From positions 68,403,073-68,467,072 of the forward strand of contig CAXKWD010000006.1 in NCBI GenBank assembly GCA_964059195.1: 64,000 nucleotides of DNA. The letters run 5' to 3'. Source of the DNA: Ectobius pallidus. Its lineage: Eukaryota; Arthropoda; Insecta; Blattodea; Ectobiidae. The position numbers and the translations under genes are program-made. Below the pieces are notes generated by a model. The model searched no databases. It had not been told where the DNA came from and saw nothing but the letters and a program-made list of their open reading frames with translations. Shown here piece after piece: positions 53,199 to 60,900 of this stretch (its first letter is position 1; every line of letters begins with the position of its first letter).

Positions 53199-53873
53199 AT
53201 GACGCCACGAGTAGAACAAAGCAGACGTCAACACAGCGCTCGTGGAGGTAAATTAATAAACACTTTGATTGATAAATTACCTGTGGAATTACATATACCT
53301 GGGTATCGCTTTTGCGGACCTGGAACTAAATTGAAAAAACGATTGCAAAGAGGCGATAAGGGTATCAATCCTCTAGACGAAGCCTGTAAGGAGCACGATA
53401 TAAGTTACGCACAGAGCTCAGATTTACGCGATCGACATAAAGCAGACTTGAAATTGGCACAACAAGCTTCCAATCGTGTTAAGGCTGCCAACGCGAGTCT
53501 TGGGGAACGTGCTGCAGCTTACACCGTTTCTAAAATTATGAAAGGAAAAGTGAAAATGGGTGGTGGAATGGATACAATTAAAAAACTAAAAGCGGCATAT
53601 AGAAAGTTACTGTCGAATAAGACAAACAAGAAAAAGAAGAGTGTTGAAATCGCCGAAAAAAATGGTGGTATACTACCTCTGTTACCCATATTTGCAGGTT
53701 TATCTGCACTAGGGGCTCTTGGAGGTGCAGGAGCACAGATCGCTAAAGCTGTAAATTCAGCAAAGTCTACCAAAAAACAGTTGCGAGAAAACATTCGTCA
53801 TAACCATATGATGGAGAGCATAGCCTTGGGTAAAAAGGGATCTGGTATCGTGATGCATGGAAAAGGATTGTAA
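53199..53873 (+). CDS. Phospholipase A2-domain virion protein
   Basis: 224 codons. The N-terminal part has a parvovirus VP1-like PLA2 fold signature: the calcium loop CGPGT at residues 39-43 and the active-site helix with LDEACKEHDISY (catalytic His66-Asp67). In parvoviruses this activity helps incoming particles cross endosomal membranes. Residues about 120-155 are lysine-rich; 160-185 (LPLLPIFAGLSALGALGG) form a hydrophobic glycine/alanine segment like membrane-active capsid peptides; the end is glycine-rich (GSGIVMHGKGL). The stop at 53,871-53,873 looks early: the same frame continues 17 codons to 53,927 with another PY/GKG-type stretch like the end just before it. It starts at the first ATG after the TATA box. 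Confidence 0.88.
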   Translation: MTPRVEQSRRQHSARGGKLINTLIDKLPVELHIPGYRFCGPGTKLKKRLQRGDKGINPLDEACKEHDISYAQSSDLRDRHKADLKLAQQASNRVKAANASLGERAAAYTVSKIMKGKVKMGGGMDTIKKLKAAYRKLLSNKTNKKKKSVEIAEKNGGILPLLPIFAGLSALGALGGAGAQIAKAVNSAKSTKKQLRENIRHNHMMESIALGKKGSGIVMHGKGL

Positions 53874-53917
53874 CTAAAACCATATGCGACTGGTAAAGGA
53901 CTTCGTTTAAAAAAAAG

Positions 53918-54252
53918 CCCTAACTAACTACGACTTGGAACGATACGCTAAAAAACTAGATATTCCACATTTTAGAGGCGTGTACATGAGGAATGAGTTG
54001 CCATCCAAGCCATATAAGCATGAGCGAATCATTATAAACCTCGATGATGCCAAAGGTCCTGGTACGCACTGGGTAGCCTTAAAAAAGTGTAACAAGAATG
54101 CTTTCTATTTCGAAAGCTACGGAGACTTGCCACCTCCTATGGAAATAGTAAATTACGTTGGACCGCGTACAAAACTACTTTATAACGTTACACGCTATCA
54201 GAAATATAATACATTGATTTGTGGACACTTGTGTCTAGCGTTTTTACTATAA
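53918..54252 (+). CDS. Adenain-like cysteine protease (virion maturation), no clear ATG
   Basis: Adenovirus-type (C5/Ulp1-like) protease that cleaves precursor virion proteins. About 110 codons. The catalytic His is in GPGTHWVAL, the acidic residue follows in FYFESYGD, and the oxyanion Gln and nucleophile Cys are in RYQKYNTLICGHLCLAFL near the C terminus: all key positions are present and the length is normal. Homology starts at about LTNYDLERYAKKLDIPHFRGVY, but no ATG precedes it in frame; the nearest upstream codon in frame before that stretch is a TAA. The first ATG inside would remove about 20 conserved residues. Start-codon loss, a non-ATG start or a frameshift from the upstream frame over the A8 tract (53,909-53,916) are alternatives. 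Confidence 0.85.
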
Positions 54253-54283
54253 AAGCAACCAGCTCTGATATTTAGGTGTTAAA

Positions 54284-55012
54284 ATGACTCTTACGTTCAC
54301 ACTAAGCGGATCCACGTCCGAAATCTCCGACAAGTTTCATCCACCTATCGAGCTGAAAGATGGAGCAGACTACGAGATTGCTTTGCTGCGGTTTGATGCA
54401 TACAATTCGATACCTAATGTGACTGAAAACAACAATTCGTTGATAGTGTTCGATGAAGGAGGCAAGGAACATGTCATCACCATTCCAACTGGAACGTACG
54501 AGATTGAAGATATTTCAGATTATATAGCGTACGAAATAAAAACGATGATAAATTCTACTAGAGACCTTGGTGATATATTTAGAGTTATTGCCAACACCAA
54601 CACGCTGCTAACGTCCATCTACTCTTTCCTCGACATTTCTTTCAACGTTCCAAACTCTGCGGCGACTTTACTAGGATTTGAAAAGACCGATAGAATTCCT
54701 AAAAGGACCGCCACCGTTTCCAAGAGACCTCCAGACATAAACGGTGTTAACGTTATAAGAGTAGAGTGCAATCTTGCAAGCGGTTCATTTCTGAATGGGC
54801 AGTCGACTCATACCATTCACGAATTTTTCCCCACGGTGCCTCCTGGATACAAGATCACCGAAGTTCCATCAAACTTGATTTTCCTACCTTTAATCAACAT
54901 ACAAAAAATATCCGACATTACAGTCTCTCTTGTGGACCAGAAAGGACGACTTATCGACTTTAGAGGAGAGCGTCTATCTGTGAGAATTGCAATTAGGAAA
55001 AATGGGTCTTAA
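54284..55012 (+). CDS. Putative penton/minor capsid protein (single jelly roll)
   Basis: 242 codons, open, starting 31 bp after the protease stop. The sequence is beta-rich with conserved-looking blocks: LTFTLSGSTSEISDKFHPPI at the N terminus, DYEIALLRFDAYNSIPN, VECNLASGSFLNGQSTHTIH, EFFPTVPPGYKITEVPSN and the final DITVSLVDQKGRLIDFRGE. I recall this protein as the conserved Polinton gene directly before the major capsid gene, assigned by published structure prediction to the penton; the fold cannot be read from motifs alone. Its 3' end overlaps the next gene by 11 bp. Confidence 0.75.
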   Translation: MTLTFTLSGSTSEISDKFHPPIELKDGADYEIALLRFDAYNSIPNVTENNNSLIVFDEGGKEHVITIPTGTYEIEDISDYIAYEIKTMINSTRDLGDIFRVIANTNTLLTSIYSFLDISFNVPNSAATLLGFEKTDRIPKRTATVSKRPPDINGVNVIRVECNLASGSFLNGQSTHTIHEFFPTVPPGYKITEVPSNLIFLPLINIQKISDITVSLVDQKGRLIDFRGERLSVRIAIRKNGS

Positions 55013-55193
55013 TTTCAACAAATACGTACCCACCACGAAGCAGTCTGAAATAATAAGTCTTGACACCGTTAAGATTAAAAAGGTTTATAAACCTACACAA
55101 TATAAAACAGGTCACACTCCGAGTCTTAACATCGTGAAGGTAACACCTGCGAATAAGAAGTATCTCAAGTCTCTTGGACACAAAGTGTGCTAA
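55002..55193 (+). CDS. Small conserved Polinton protein between penton and MCP
   Basis: 63 codons starting at ATG 55,002, inside the end of the penton gene. Lysine-rich, no membrane segment: ISLDTVKIKKVYKP, TPSLNIVKVTPANKKYLKSL. The stop is separated from the MCP ATG by one base. A similar small ORF occurs at this place in related elements as far as I recall; role unknown, perhaps virion-associated given its position. A real gene is supported by tight packing on both sides. Confidence 0.65.
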   Translation: MGLNFNKYVPTTKQSEIISLDTVKIKKVYKPTQYKTGHTPSLNIVKVTPANKKYLKSLGHKVC

Positions 55194-55194
55194 T

Positions 55195-56394
55195 ATGGAC
55201 ATCCTCGCTGTGCAGTCCAAGGCTATATTTGAAGATGCCATAGAAAATTATCAATATCACGGATTTAAACCGTATAACAACTCGGCTCTTGGTGAAAATG
55301 ACGAAATACGGATTCCTATTCAGGCTGAAAACTCGTATGCATTAGCAAGCAGGAGTTTTATTATTATTTCTGGAAATATAACCGATGAGAAGAATGCTGA
55401 GTATAAGGGAAAAGTGGTAAATAATGGTTTCCTGCATCTATTCGACGAAATAAAATTAAATCTTCATGGAAAAACTGTCGATCGTAGCAGAAATCCTGGA
55501 ATCACAAGCTTATTGAAAGCCATTTGTTCTTACACCGTTTTGGATAGTGAAAGATTGGAAAACGCTGGGTGGATTCACCCCTCTGATGATGATGTGCAGA
55601 CTATAATAAAAAATAAAAAATTTAATGTTTGCATTCCTCTAAGCCATATACTTGGGATCGCTGAAGATTATGATAAAATATTCGTCAATTGTAAGATGGA
55701 ACTGGTTCTGATGAGATCAAAAAACACGATCAATGTCACCAAAGGTGAAGTTAGTAAAATTACCATCACAGATATAGAGTGGATGGTACCTATCATTAAG
55801 GTGTCTGACGTTGAAAGAATACAACTATTGAATATGTTGGGATCTGATCGTTCGCTGACAATAGATTTCAGAAGCTGGCAATTGTATGAACATCCATCAT
55901 TACCTCAAGCAACCAACATTTCATGGAACGTTACGACATCTCCTCAGTTGCAGAAACCTAGGATGGTTATCATAGGATTTCAAACTGCTAGAAATAAAAA
56001 GGAAGCCGACTGTTCAAAGTTTGATTTAGGTGATATCCAGAACGTATCTGTATACTTGAACGATAGAAAGTACCCCTATCACTCTTTCGTGGTAGACACT
56101 ACAAATGGTTCGTATGGAATCCTTTATGAAATGTATGCTAGATTTCAAGAGTCGTACTATCAAAAACCATCCAATCCTCTCCTTAAAAGAAGCGATTTTA
56201 TCACACATGCACCAGTCTTTGTCATCGATTGCACCAAGCAGAACGAAGATCTGAAATCGGGGGCTTGTACCACCAGAATTGAAATTTCTGCAGCAAACAA
56301 TATACCAGCAAACACAAAGGCTTATTGCTTAATTCTACACGATCGAAGTGTAGAGTATACTGCATTAACCAACATCGTTACCAATGTCGTGTAA
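55195..56394 (+). CDS. Major capsid protein (hexon-like double jelly roll)
   Basis: 399 codons, fully open, starting at ATG 55,195. Recognisable conserved blocks in order: YQYHGFKPYNNS, NDEIRIPIQAENSYAL, GFLHLFDEIKLNLHGK, DRSRNPGITSLLKAICSY, FNVCIPLSHILGIAEDYDKI, DFRSWQLYEHPSLPQATN, QLQKPRMVIIGFQTARN, LYEMYARFQESYY, VFVIDCTKQNEDLKSG and AYCLILHDRSVEYTALTN. This is the widely distributed animal Polinton capsid protein, predicted in published work to form double jelly-roll trimers like adenovirus hexon. The absence of damage over 1.2 kb contrasts with polB. The stop overlaps the first possible ATG of the next gene. Confidence 0.92.
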   Translation: MDILAVQSKAIFEDAIENYQYHGFKPYNNSALGENDEIRIPIQAENSYALASRSFIIISGNITDEKNAEYKGKVVNNGFLHLFDEIKLNLHGKTVDRSRNPGITSLLKAICSYTVLDSERLENAGWIHPSDDDVQTIIKNKKFNVCIPLSHILGIAEDYDKIFVNCKMELVLMRSKNTINVTKGEVSKITITDIEWMVPIIKVSDVERIQLLNMLGSDRSLTIDFRSWQLYEHPSLPQATNISWNVTTSPQLQKPRMVIIGFQTARNKKEADCSKFDLGDIQNVSVYLNDRKYPYHSFVVDTTNGSYGILYEMYARFQESYYQKPSNPLLKRSDFITHAPVFVIDCTKQNEDLKSGACTTRIEISAANNIPANTKAYCLILHDRSVEYTALTNIVTNVV

Positions 56395-56398
56395 CAAC

Positions 56399-56848
56399 AT
56401 GATTATAATCGACTGTCAAGGATATCAGTCAAGGTGCAAACAATTTATAGCTAAAGAGGTTGCAGTGTCTTCGGTGGATGATAGAATTGCACATTTTGTT
56501 CTCCAACCACCTATAAAGAATTACCCAGATACAAAGTCGCAGCGGTACATCGAATCCAACATCCATGGAATTCCGTGGCAGAGTGGATACTTACCCTACG
56601 ATGACTTGAAGCCTGTTCTTGAAAGTGTTTTAAAACCAGTGGATGTTCTTCATTGTAAAGGACTGGAAAAGGTTCGGTTTTTTGAAAAACTGTTGCAGAG
56701 ACCTGTTATAAACATGGACGATCTTGGTGTTCCAAAGCTTGACAAATTAAGAGACTGTGAAACCAAATGTCTTTTTCATAATGACTCTAATATGAAATGT
56801 GCATTGCGAAATGTTATTGTGCTTACGCTGTGGATGAAATCCCAGTAA
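56399..56848 (+). CDS. Conserved Polinton protein of unknown function
   Basis: 149 codons from ATG 56,399; an earlier in-frame ATG at 56,384 would overlap the MCP end by 11 bp, but homology-like sequence starts at MIIIDCQGY. Visible: an N-terminal strand followed by DCQGY, IAHFVLQPPIKNYPD, GIPWQSGYLPYDDLKP, KGLEKVRFFEKLL, a pattern VINMDDLGVPKLDKL, and late cysteines/histidine (CETKCLFHNDS). I recall similar proteins repeated in insect genomes. The start (hydrophobic strand then Asp-x-polar-Gly) is reminiscent of DEDD exonucleases, but key acids are not clearly conserved, so no function is claimed. Two AATAAA words follow within 20 bp of the stop. Confidence 0.65.
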   Translation: MIIIDCQGYQSRCKQFIAKEVAVSSVDDRIAHFVLQPPIKNYPDTKSQRYIESNIHGIPWQSGYLPYDDLKPVLESVLKPVDVLHCKGLEKVRFFEKLLQRPVINMDDLGVPKLDKLRDCETKCLFHNDSNMKCALRNVIVLTLWMKSQ

Positions 56849-57311
56849 GATTGTAATAAAGTGAATAAAATTCTAAAAAAAAACCTGATATGTATTTTTT
56901 ATTTCACAGCCCCTCATCCTAGGAATTAGGAATAGGAGATGTTAGGGAAAACTGGACTTTGTCAAACATGAGAAAATCCAGCTATGAAATAACTTAAAAA
57001 AGAATACATTTTTTATCACTTTGGTTTTATTGAATATTTACAAGTTGAATTTCACTTGAAAGTCTCCTATTTCTAAAATGAATATCACTCATGATCTTGA
57101 GAGTCTCCAACTTCTGAAACACAGAAAAATAAAAAAAACACATAAGAATTTAGCTTACGATGGATAAGAATGGGAAATGGTTCATGTTAATAATACATAC
57201 CTTTCTAGAGAAGTCGATGAATGTAGGGTGCCGGTTGTCGTGTTGTATAGTCACTTTTAGTCTGTTACACACACTTCACACTGAGTCTAAAATCTCAAAA
57301 AGTTTCCCATA
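56849..57311. terminator. Convergent 3' region
   Basis: 463 bp between convergent genes. Plus-strand AATAAA at 56,855 and 56,863; minus-strand AATAAA at 57,026-57,031, about 280 bp after the stop of the leftward gene. Otherwise AT-rich and non-coding. Confidence 0.6.
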
Positions 57312-57806
57312 TTACACAAAGTTGAGAACGTGGTGGTAGTATCCATCTGACTTCGGCTCCTTACCATAGTACACCAATGAAAGTTTATCCTCGTTCATCT
57401 GTTGAAGCTGATCTTCACTCAACTTCCCGAACCTTGTTGGTAGAAAAACACTGCATCCAATCATTAAGTCTATAACGATTCTCCTTCCATACCTTGTATA
57501 CACGGAACGAGCTTCCTTTACCGGATAAGCAAGTCCAATTTGCAGCTCGCTCAACGGCTTGGTACAATTCACATCGGGGACATACACAGTTGAAAAACGA
57601 TCTAGAGTGAATACTATAGGCGTCTTCTTATTCTTGTCTTCCTCTGATTGAAACTGTGTATTTGGTAAATCCGCTTGTGTTGCTTGTATGGTGGAGGACT
57701 GCAGCGTATCCAACAACTCCTGCGTTGTAATATCCACTATATCAGCAGCAGCAGCAGCTGTAGTAGATTTAGGTGCACTTTTACGACCACGCTTCAATGT
57801 TGACAT
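57312..57806 (-). CDS. Conserved protein, possible OB-fold/DNA-binding accessory
   Basis: 164 codons, open. The N terminus is low complexity with an alanine run (encoded by a GCA-type repeat at about 57,745-57,765) and a basic start MSTLKRGRKSAPK. The C-terminal half has a conserved look: VFTLDRFSTVYVPD, GLAYPVKEARSVYTRYGRRI, VIDLMIGCSVFLPTRFGKL and LSLVYYGKEPKSDGYYH. The pattern of strands with a 'VFLPxRF' block resembles small proteins I recall from insect repeats and suggests an OB-type or single-strand DNA-binding role, but this is only a resemblance. It lies 70 bp downstream of the BIR gene on the same strand. Confidence 0.6.
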   Translation of the reverse strand: MSTLKRGRKSAPKSTTAAAAADIVDITTQELLDTLQSSTIQATQADLPNTQFQSEEDKNKKTPIVFTLDRFSTVYVPDVNCTKPLSELQIGLAYPVKEARSVYTRYGRRIVIDLMIGCSVFLPTRFGKLSEDQLQQMNEDKLSLVYYGKEPKSDGYYHHVLNFV

Positions 57807-57876
57807 CTCGGAGGTTTGACGATCACTAAACTATGCATACACGCAACTAAGGTATTAAATACTGTCCACCTTCCCC

Positions 57877-58221
57877 TCACTCTTGCTGTACACAATCATG
57901 CTCGTCAGGAACATGTATCATTTCACCTGTGCCGCAAACATCTCGTCCCATGTCGATGAGGACCTCACCTTTAGTTTTACTTATAAACCTGCAGAAGGGG
58001 GCCCATCTTTTATGTTCATTTGCTGGATCGTCCGTTTTTTCCCATTGTCCTATTTGCGTATGACAGTACGCGCACTCGACTACGTCCTTGTATCCAATAT
58101 AGTAGAATCCAGCTTCGCTCATTTTGTCCAAGTTCATAAACGGTAATGGCCAATCTTTAAAAGTTTTACGTCGTTCAGATTGTATATGCATATCGAGTGT
58201 CGTCCCATAATACAGAGCCAT
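57877..58221 (-). CDS. Single-BIR inhibitor-of-apoptosis-like protein
   Basis: 114 codons from ATG 58,221; upstream frame extension reaches only a GTG. One complete baculovirus IAP repeat: SERRKTFKDWP, AGFYYIGYKDVVECAYC, W.KTDDPANEH and RWAPFC, giving exactly C-x2-C-x16-H-x6-C with the Gly-Phe-Tyr-Tyr and Asp-Pro-x-x-Glu-His features of caspase- or IBM-binding BIRs. There is no RING finger, coiled coil or second BIR; the tail has two more cysteines. Known single-BIR viral proteins occur in large DNA viruses. In a Polinton it would most simply block host cell death during replication. The frame is intact. Its place next to the right terminal repeat is typical of an accessory locus. Confidence 0.9.
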   Translation of the reverse strand: MALYYGTTLDMHIQSERRKTFKDWPLPFMNLDKMSEAGFYYIGYKDVVECAYCHTQIGQWEKTDDPANEHKRWAPFCRFISKTKGEVLIDMGRDVCGTGEMIHVPDEHDCVQQE

Positions 58222-58402
58222 CCTGCGCGTTATGCTTCTCACTTACGAATGACCTTGAACCTGTCCCGCACGTGCCATGTAAGACCTTGAAACAAGTTTG
58301 AACAAGTCCGAGTGATGACGTCATACGTAAGGAATTTGTACTTCCGGTCGCGTCTGTAATGCTTCCATGCAAAAACGGCATAAGGTTGCAATCTACCATC
58401 TT
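58222..58402. promoter_or_regulatory. Upstream region of the BIR gene
   Basis: About 180 bp between the ATG and the 58-bp array. Contains TGACGTCATACG (58,317-58,328), the same CRE-type word as the terminal repeats, and ACTTCCGG. A likely promoter by position; no clear TATA box. Confidence 0.45.
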
Positions 58403-58605
58403 GAATTTTCAAATCGCCTGCCATCTACCAATGTCCAATTTCCAAACTGTCCACCATTATGAATTTTCAAATCCCCCGCCATCTACCAATGTCCAATTTC
58501 CAAACTGTCCACCATTATGAATTTTCAAATTGCCCGCCATCTACCAATATCCAATTTCCAAACTGTCCACCATTATTAATTTTCAAATCGCCCGCCATCT
58601 ACCAG
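58403..58605. repeat. 58-bp tandem array in the right subterminal region
   Basis: Three full units begin at 58,403, 58,461 and 58,519, with a partial unit at 58,577. Each unit has GAATTTTCAAAT, CGCCATCTACCAAT, a TCCAATTTCCAAACTGTCC block and ACCATTAT. No array is seen in what remains of the left side. Confidence 0.9.
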
Positions 58606-59019
58606 TATTTACTTTTAAATGCATATACATTTTGAAATCCTCCATCTTGTATTATGACGTATGCCCGTGACCCATCCCAACGTTAAGGTAGGTTATAACA
58701 ATCCGCCATATTGACTTATGACGTAAACCGTGACGTCATCCCACCATTGAGGTAGGTTATGTTAATCCGCCATATTGAATTATGATGTGAGCAGTGTCAT
58801 CATCTAACAATATACAAATTTCAAATTTCGCACTTTCCACCATTTCATATCGTACGCATTCTACCATCTTGAGTTTTCAAATCGTCCGCAAAGATGTTAA
58901 AGATTCTAACATTTGTAATTTTTAAATTGAGCGCACATTGTATCATGCCGCGATGTCATCGCTTAATGTATAGTAATGTTATAAGATAACATTCGAAATA
59001 TAATTAAACATTCTACCAT
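58606..59019. other. Right subterminal Polinton DNA
   Basis: Non-coding, built from short words also found in the array and terminal repeat (CCGCCATATTGA, TTATGACGTA, TGACGTCATC, TTTTCAAAT). A block of about 40 bp (ATTCTAACATTTGTAATTTT at about 58,910) recurs at the edge of the terminal repeat. Confidence 0.6.
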
Positions 59020-59791
59020 TTGTAATTTTTAAATACAGCGCCATTGAATCATGTGATCACTTAGTTAGGATGTATTTTCATGCAGAACAAAGTGTTGGTT
59101 ATAACATACACCGGATGTCACTCGATACTCAGGATTGTGGAATGTGCTGACTCATGACCTTGACCACTTCCTGTTACGGCGATGTTGCATATTCCTAACT
59201 CATAACACTTGTACAATGTAACATTATAAAATCTTGTGTTTTGACAACAACTTGAACTTTACCATTTTTGAATCATACGCTTGGTCCGCCATTTTCTAAT
59301 TTTCAAAATTCCCTGCCTTCTATCAATATACAGATTTTAAATTTCGCGCTTTATCCGCCATTTGAAATAGGAACCGGAAACAATGACATTTTGAATTTTC
59401 AATATACAGCTTTCATATTTACCACCATTAAGATTTTGAATTCCGCGCTTGGTCCTTAGGAACCGGAAACACATTCGTTTTCATACATTTTCAAATTTAG
59501 CGCCATATTGAATTTGAATTTCGCGCTTTGTCCGCCATTTGAAATAGGAACCGGAACCGACGCCATTTGCAATAGGAACCGGAACCGACGCCATTTTGAA
59601 TCACGTGGTTGTAGCCACGCCCACTTGTGACGTCATACAATCCGCCACTGACGCCATAGCCACGCCCACTTGTGACGTAAGCGACTCCACTTGTGACGTA
59701 ACCGGAAGTGACGTCATGATGACGTAACCGGAAGTGGAGTCAGCGACTCCACTTGCTCCACCAATGACGTCACATATAAAACCACACTACT
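59020..59791 (-). repeat. Polinton right terminal inverted repeat
   Basis: About 772 bp, the reverse complement of 43,907-44,701 with few differences. It carries one copy of the 21-bp ACGTCACAAGTGGAGTCGCTT unit (reverse) where the left has two, and CCATAGCC with GCC instead of the TGACGTCA palindrome at the site matching 44,063. Confidence 0.93.
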
Positions 59792-59797
59792 TGTACA
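59792..59797. repeat. Target-site duplication TGTACA (right)
   Basis: Matches 43,901-43,906. Confidence 0.75.
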
Positions 59798-60027
59798 GTA
59801 AGGGAGAAAGTGCGAATTTTCCGCTCGCTTTCAAATTATCGGTACCGGTATAAGAGACCCTTGGCCCTGCGGGCAGTGTTGAAAACTGTGGCGTGGCGAT
59901 CGCTCACAGACATTTGGAAGAGTATTCCTTAACTTCTCGCACCAAATTTACTTTGTGTTCAGTGTGGTATTATAACTTAGTACCATTCAATAGTGTGATA
60001 GTGGAAGTAAAATTAGAAATACTTTTG

Positions 60028-60490
60028 TGCCAGGTTGTAAGTCGGGCTACACCAAAAGCAATCAGTTAAGACACTTCTTTACACTTCCAAAATTAAAGAA
60101 GCGTTCGATAAATGGTCTTCAGCAATTCCTCAGAAGGTTAAGAAACTCAGTGCACGACCACATATCTGTGATTTAAATTTTTATGATAATTTCATAACAA
60201 AAGCACATAAGTTCATTATTAAAGAGGAAAACGTCAAACTTCCGAGGATAAAATGGTTCTTAACAGCGGAACCTGTAGCCTACCTCGTATTTTCCCTAAT
60301 CTCCCTTCGTTTTTTATCGTCAAAGAAACTTATAAGAAAGAGAAAGCTCACAGTCTCCTTATCATACAATTCCTGCCACTCCAACAGTCCCGTTCTCTTT
60401 AACAATATTTAAGGATTAAATTGAACCCAAAAGTAGTTATTCCCCTGATCTCTTAGAAAAGCAGACAAAAGAAAACAGAAAATTTGGAGA
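60028..60490 (+). pseudogene. THAP-domain protein relic
   Basis: In two or three frames: FVPGCKSGYTKS (first Cys pair of the C2CH zinc module), HFFTLPKLKK, then after a frameshift DKWSSAIPQKVKKL, ICDLNFYDNFI (the expected Cys...His pair reads Cys...Asn), KLPRIKWFLTAE and, after another shift, PRIFPNLPS. The later YSPDLLEKQTKENRKFGEKL may be the following coiled coil. THAP domains bind DNA and occur in P-element-type transposases and host regulators; which one this was is not decidable. It is followed directly by 50 A. Confidence 0.65.
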
Positions 60491-60494
60491 GAAA

Positions 60495-60496
<2 letters not shown>

Positions 60497-60546
<50 letters not shown>
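60497..60546 (+). repeat. A50 tract
   Basis: Fifty uninterrupted A after the THAP relic. Either the poly(A) tail of a retroposed copy or an expanded lysine-codon run. Confidence 0.9.
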
Positions 60547-60548
<2 letters not shown>

Positions 60549-60800
60549 TGATCACATTAAACTTACATTGCAAACAAAAAAATCCTGACTGATAAATTCT
60601 TGGTGTGAAGAAAAACTTGAGAACATCACTGAGTAAGAAGATTTGTGTTAAGCAGGGTCATACAGATTTGTGTAGGTACCAAGAAATAAGTGAAATTAAT
60701 TTTATCCCCTCAGCAAAGAACCTTGTAATCTAACATGCTCGTTATTGACTACTTCTACAATTACAATTTAAAGTGACACTGATCGTTTCAAGTTGACACC
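60547..60800. other. Unassigned DNA
   Basis: Nothing recognised. Confidence 0.5.
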
Positions 60801-60804
60801 CTTC

Positions 60805-60900
60805 AAAGGTTAACGATCTGGGCCGGGATCAAACCTGCAACTTTGGGCACAGAAAGTCAGCGCGATACTGGCTGCAACACCCAGGCCGACCAAAAGTACT
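60805..60900 (-). repeat. tRNA-like SINE fragment
   Basis: On the minus strand: GGTCGGCCTGGGTGTTGCAG (A-box region), GTCGCGCTGAC-like middle, then GGTTTGATCCCGGCCCAGAT (B box). The order matches a SINE head common in insects. Confidence 0.6.

Larger units (their letters stand above)
43907..59791. mobile_element. Polinton/Maverick (adintovirus-type) provirus, partly decayed
   Basis: The element has inverted repeats of about 0.8 kb whose ends read AGTAGTGTGG...CCACACTACT, and TGTACA directly on both sides (43,901-43,906 and 59,792-59,797). AG-starting termini and a 6-bp duplication are Polinton hallmarks. The interior encodes the diagnostic set: PolB tail, RVE integrase, FtsK/HerA-type ATPase, adenain-like protease, penton and hexon-like capsid genes, plus PLA2 and BIR proteins. 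The left part between about 44,940 and 49,840 is foreign (BEL/Pao pieces and host-like DNA) and has replaced most of polB. Because TGTACA is palindromic it could also be read as part of the inverted repeat. Confidence 0.93.

Noticed and set aside
53900..53925. Classical -1 slippery heptamer linking PLA2 and protease
   Set aside because: The protease lies in the +1 frame relative to PLA2 and a stop precedes the tract, so ordinary -1 slippage would not join them.
58403..58605. CRISPR-like array
   Set aside because: Units are contiguous with no unique spacers, in a eukaryotic element; it is an ordinary tandem repeat.
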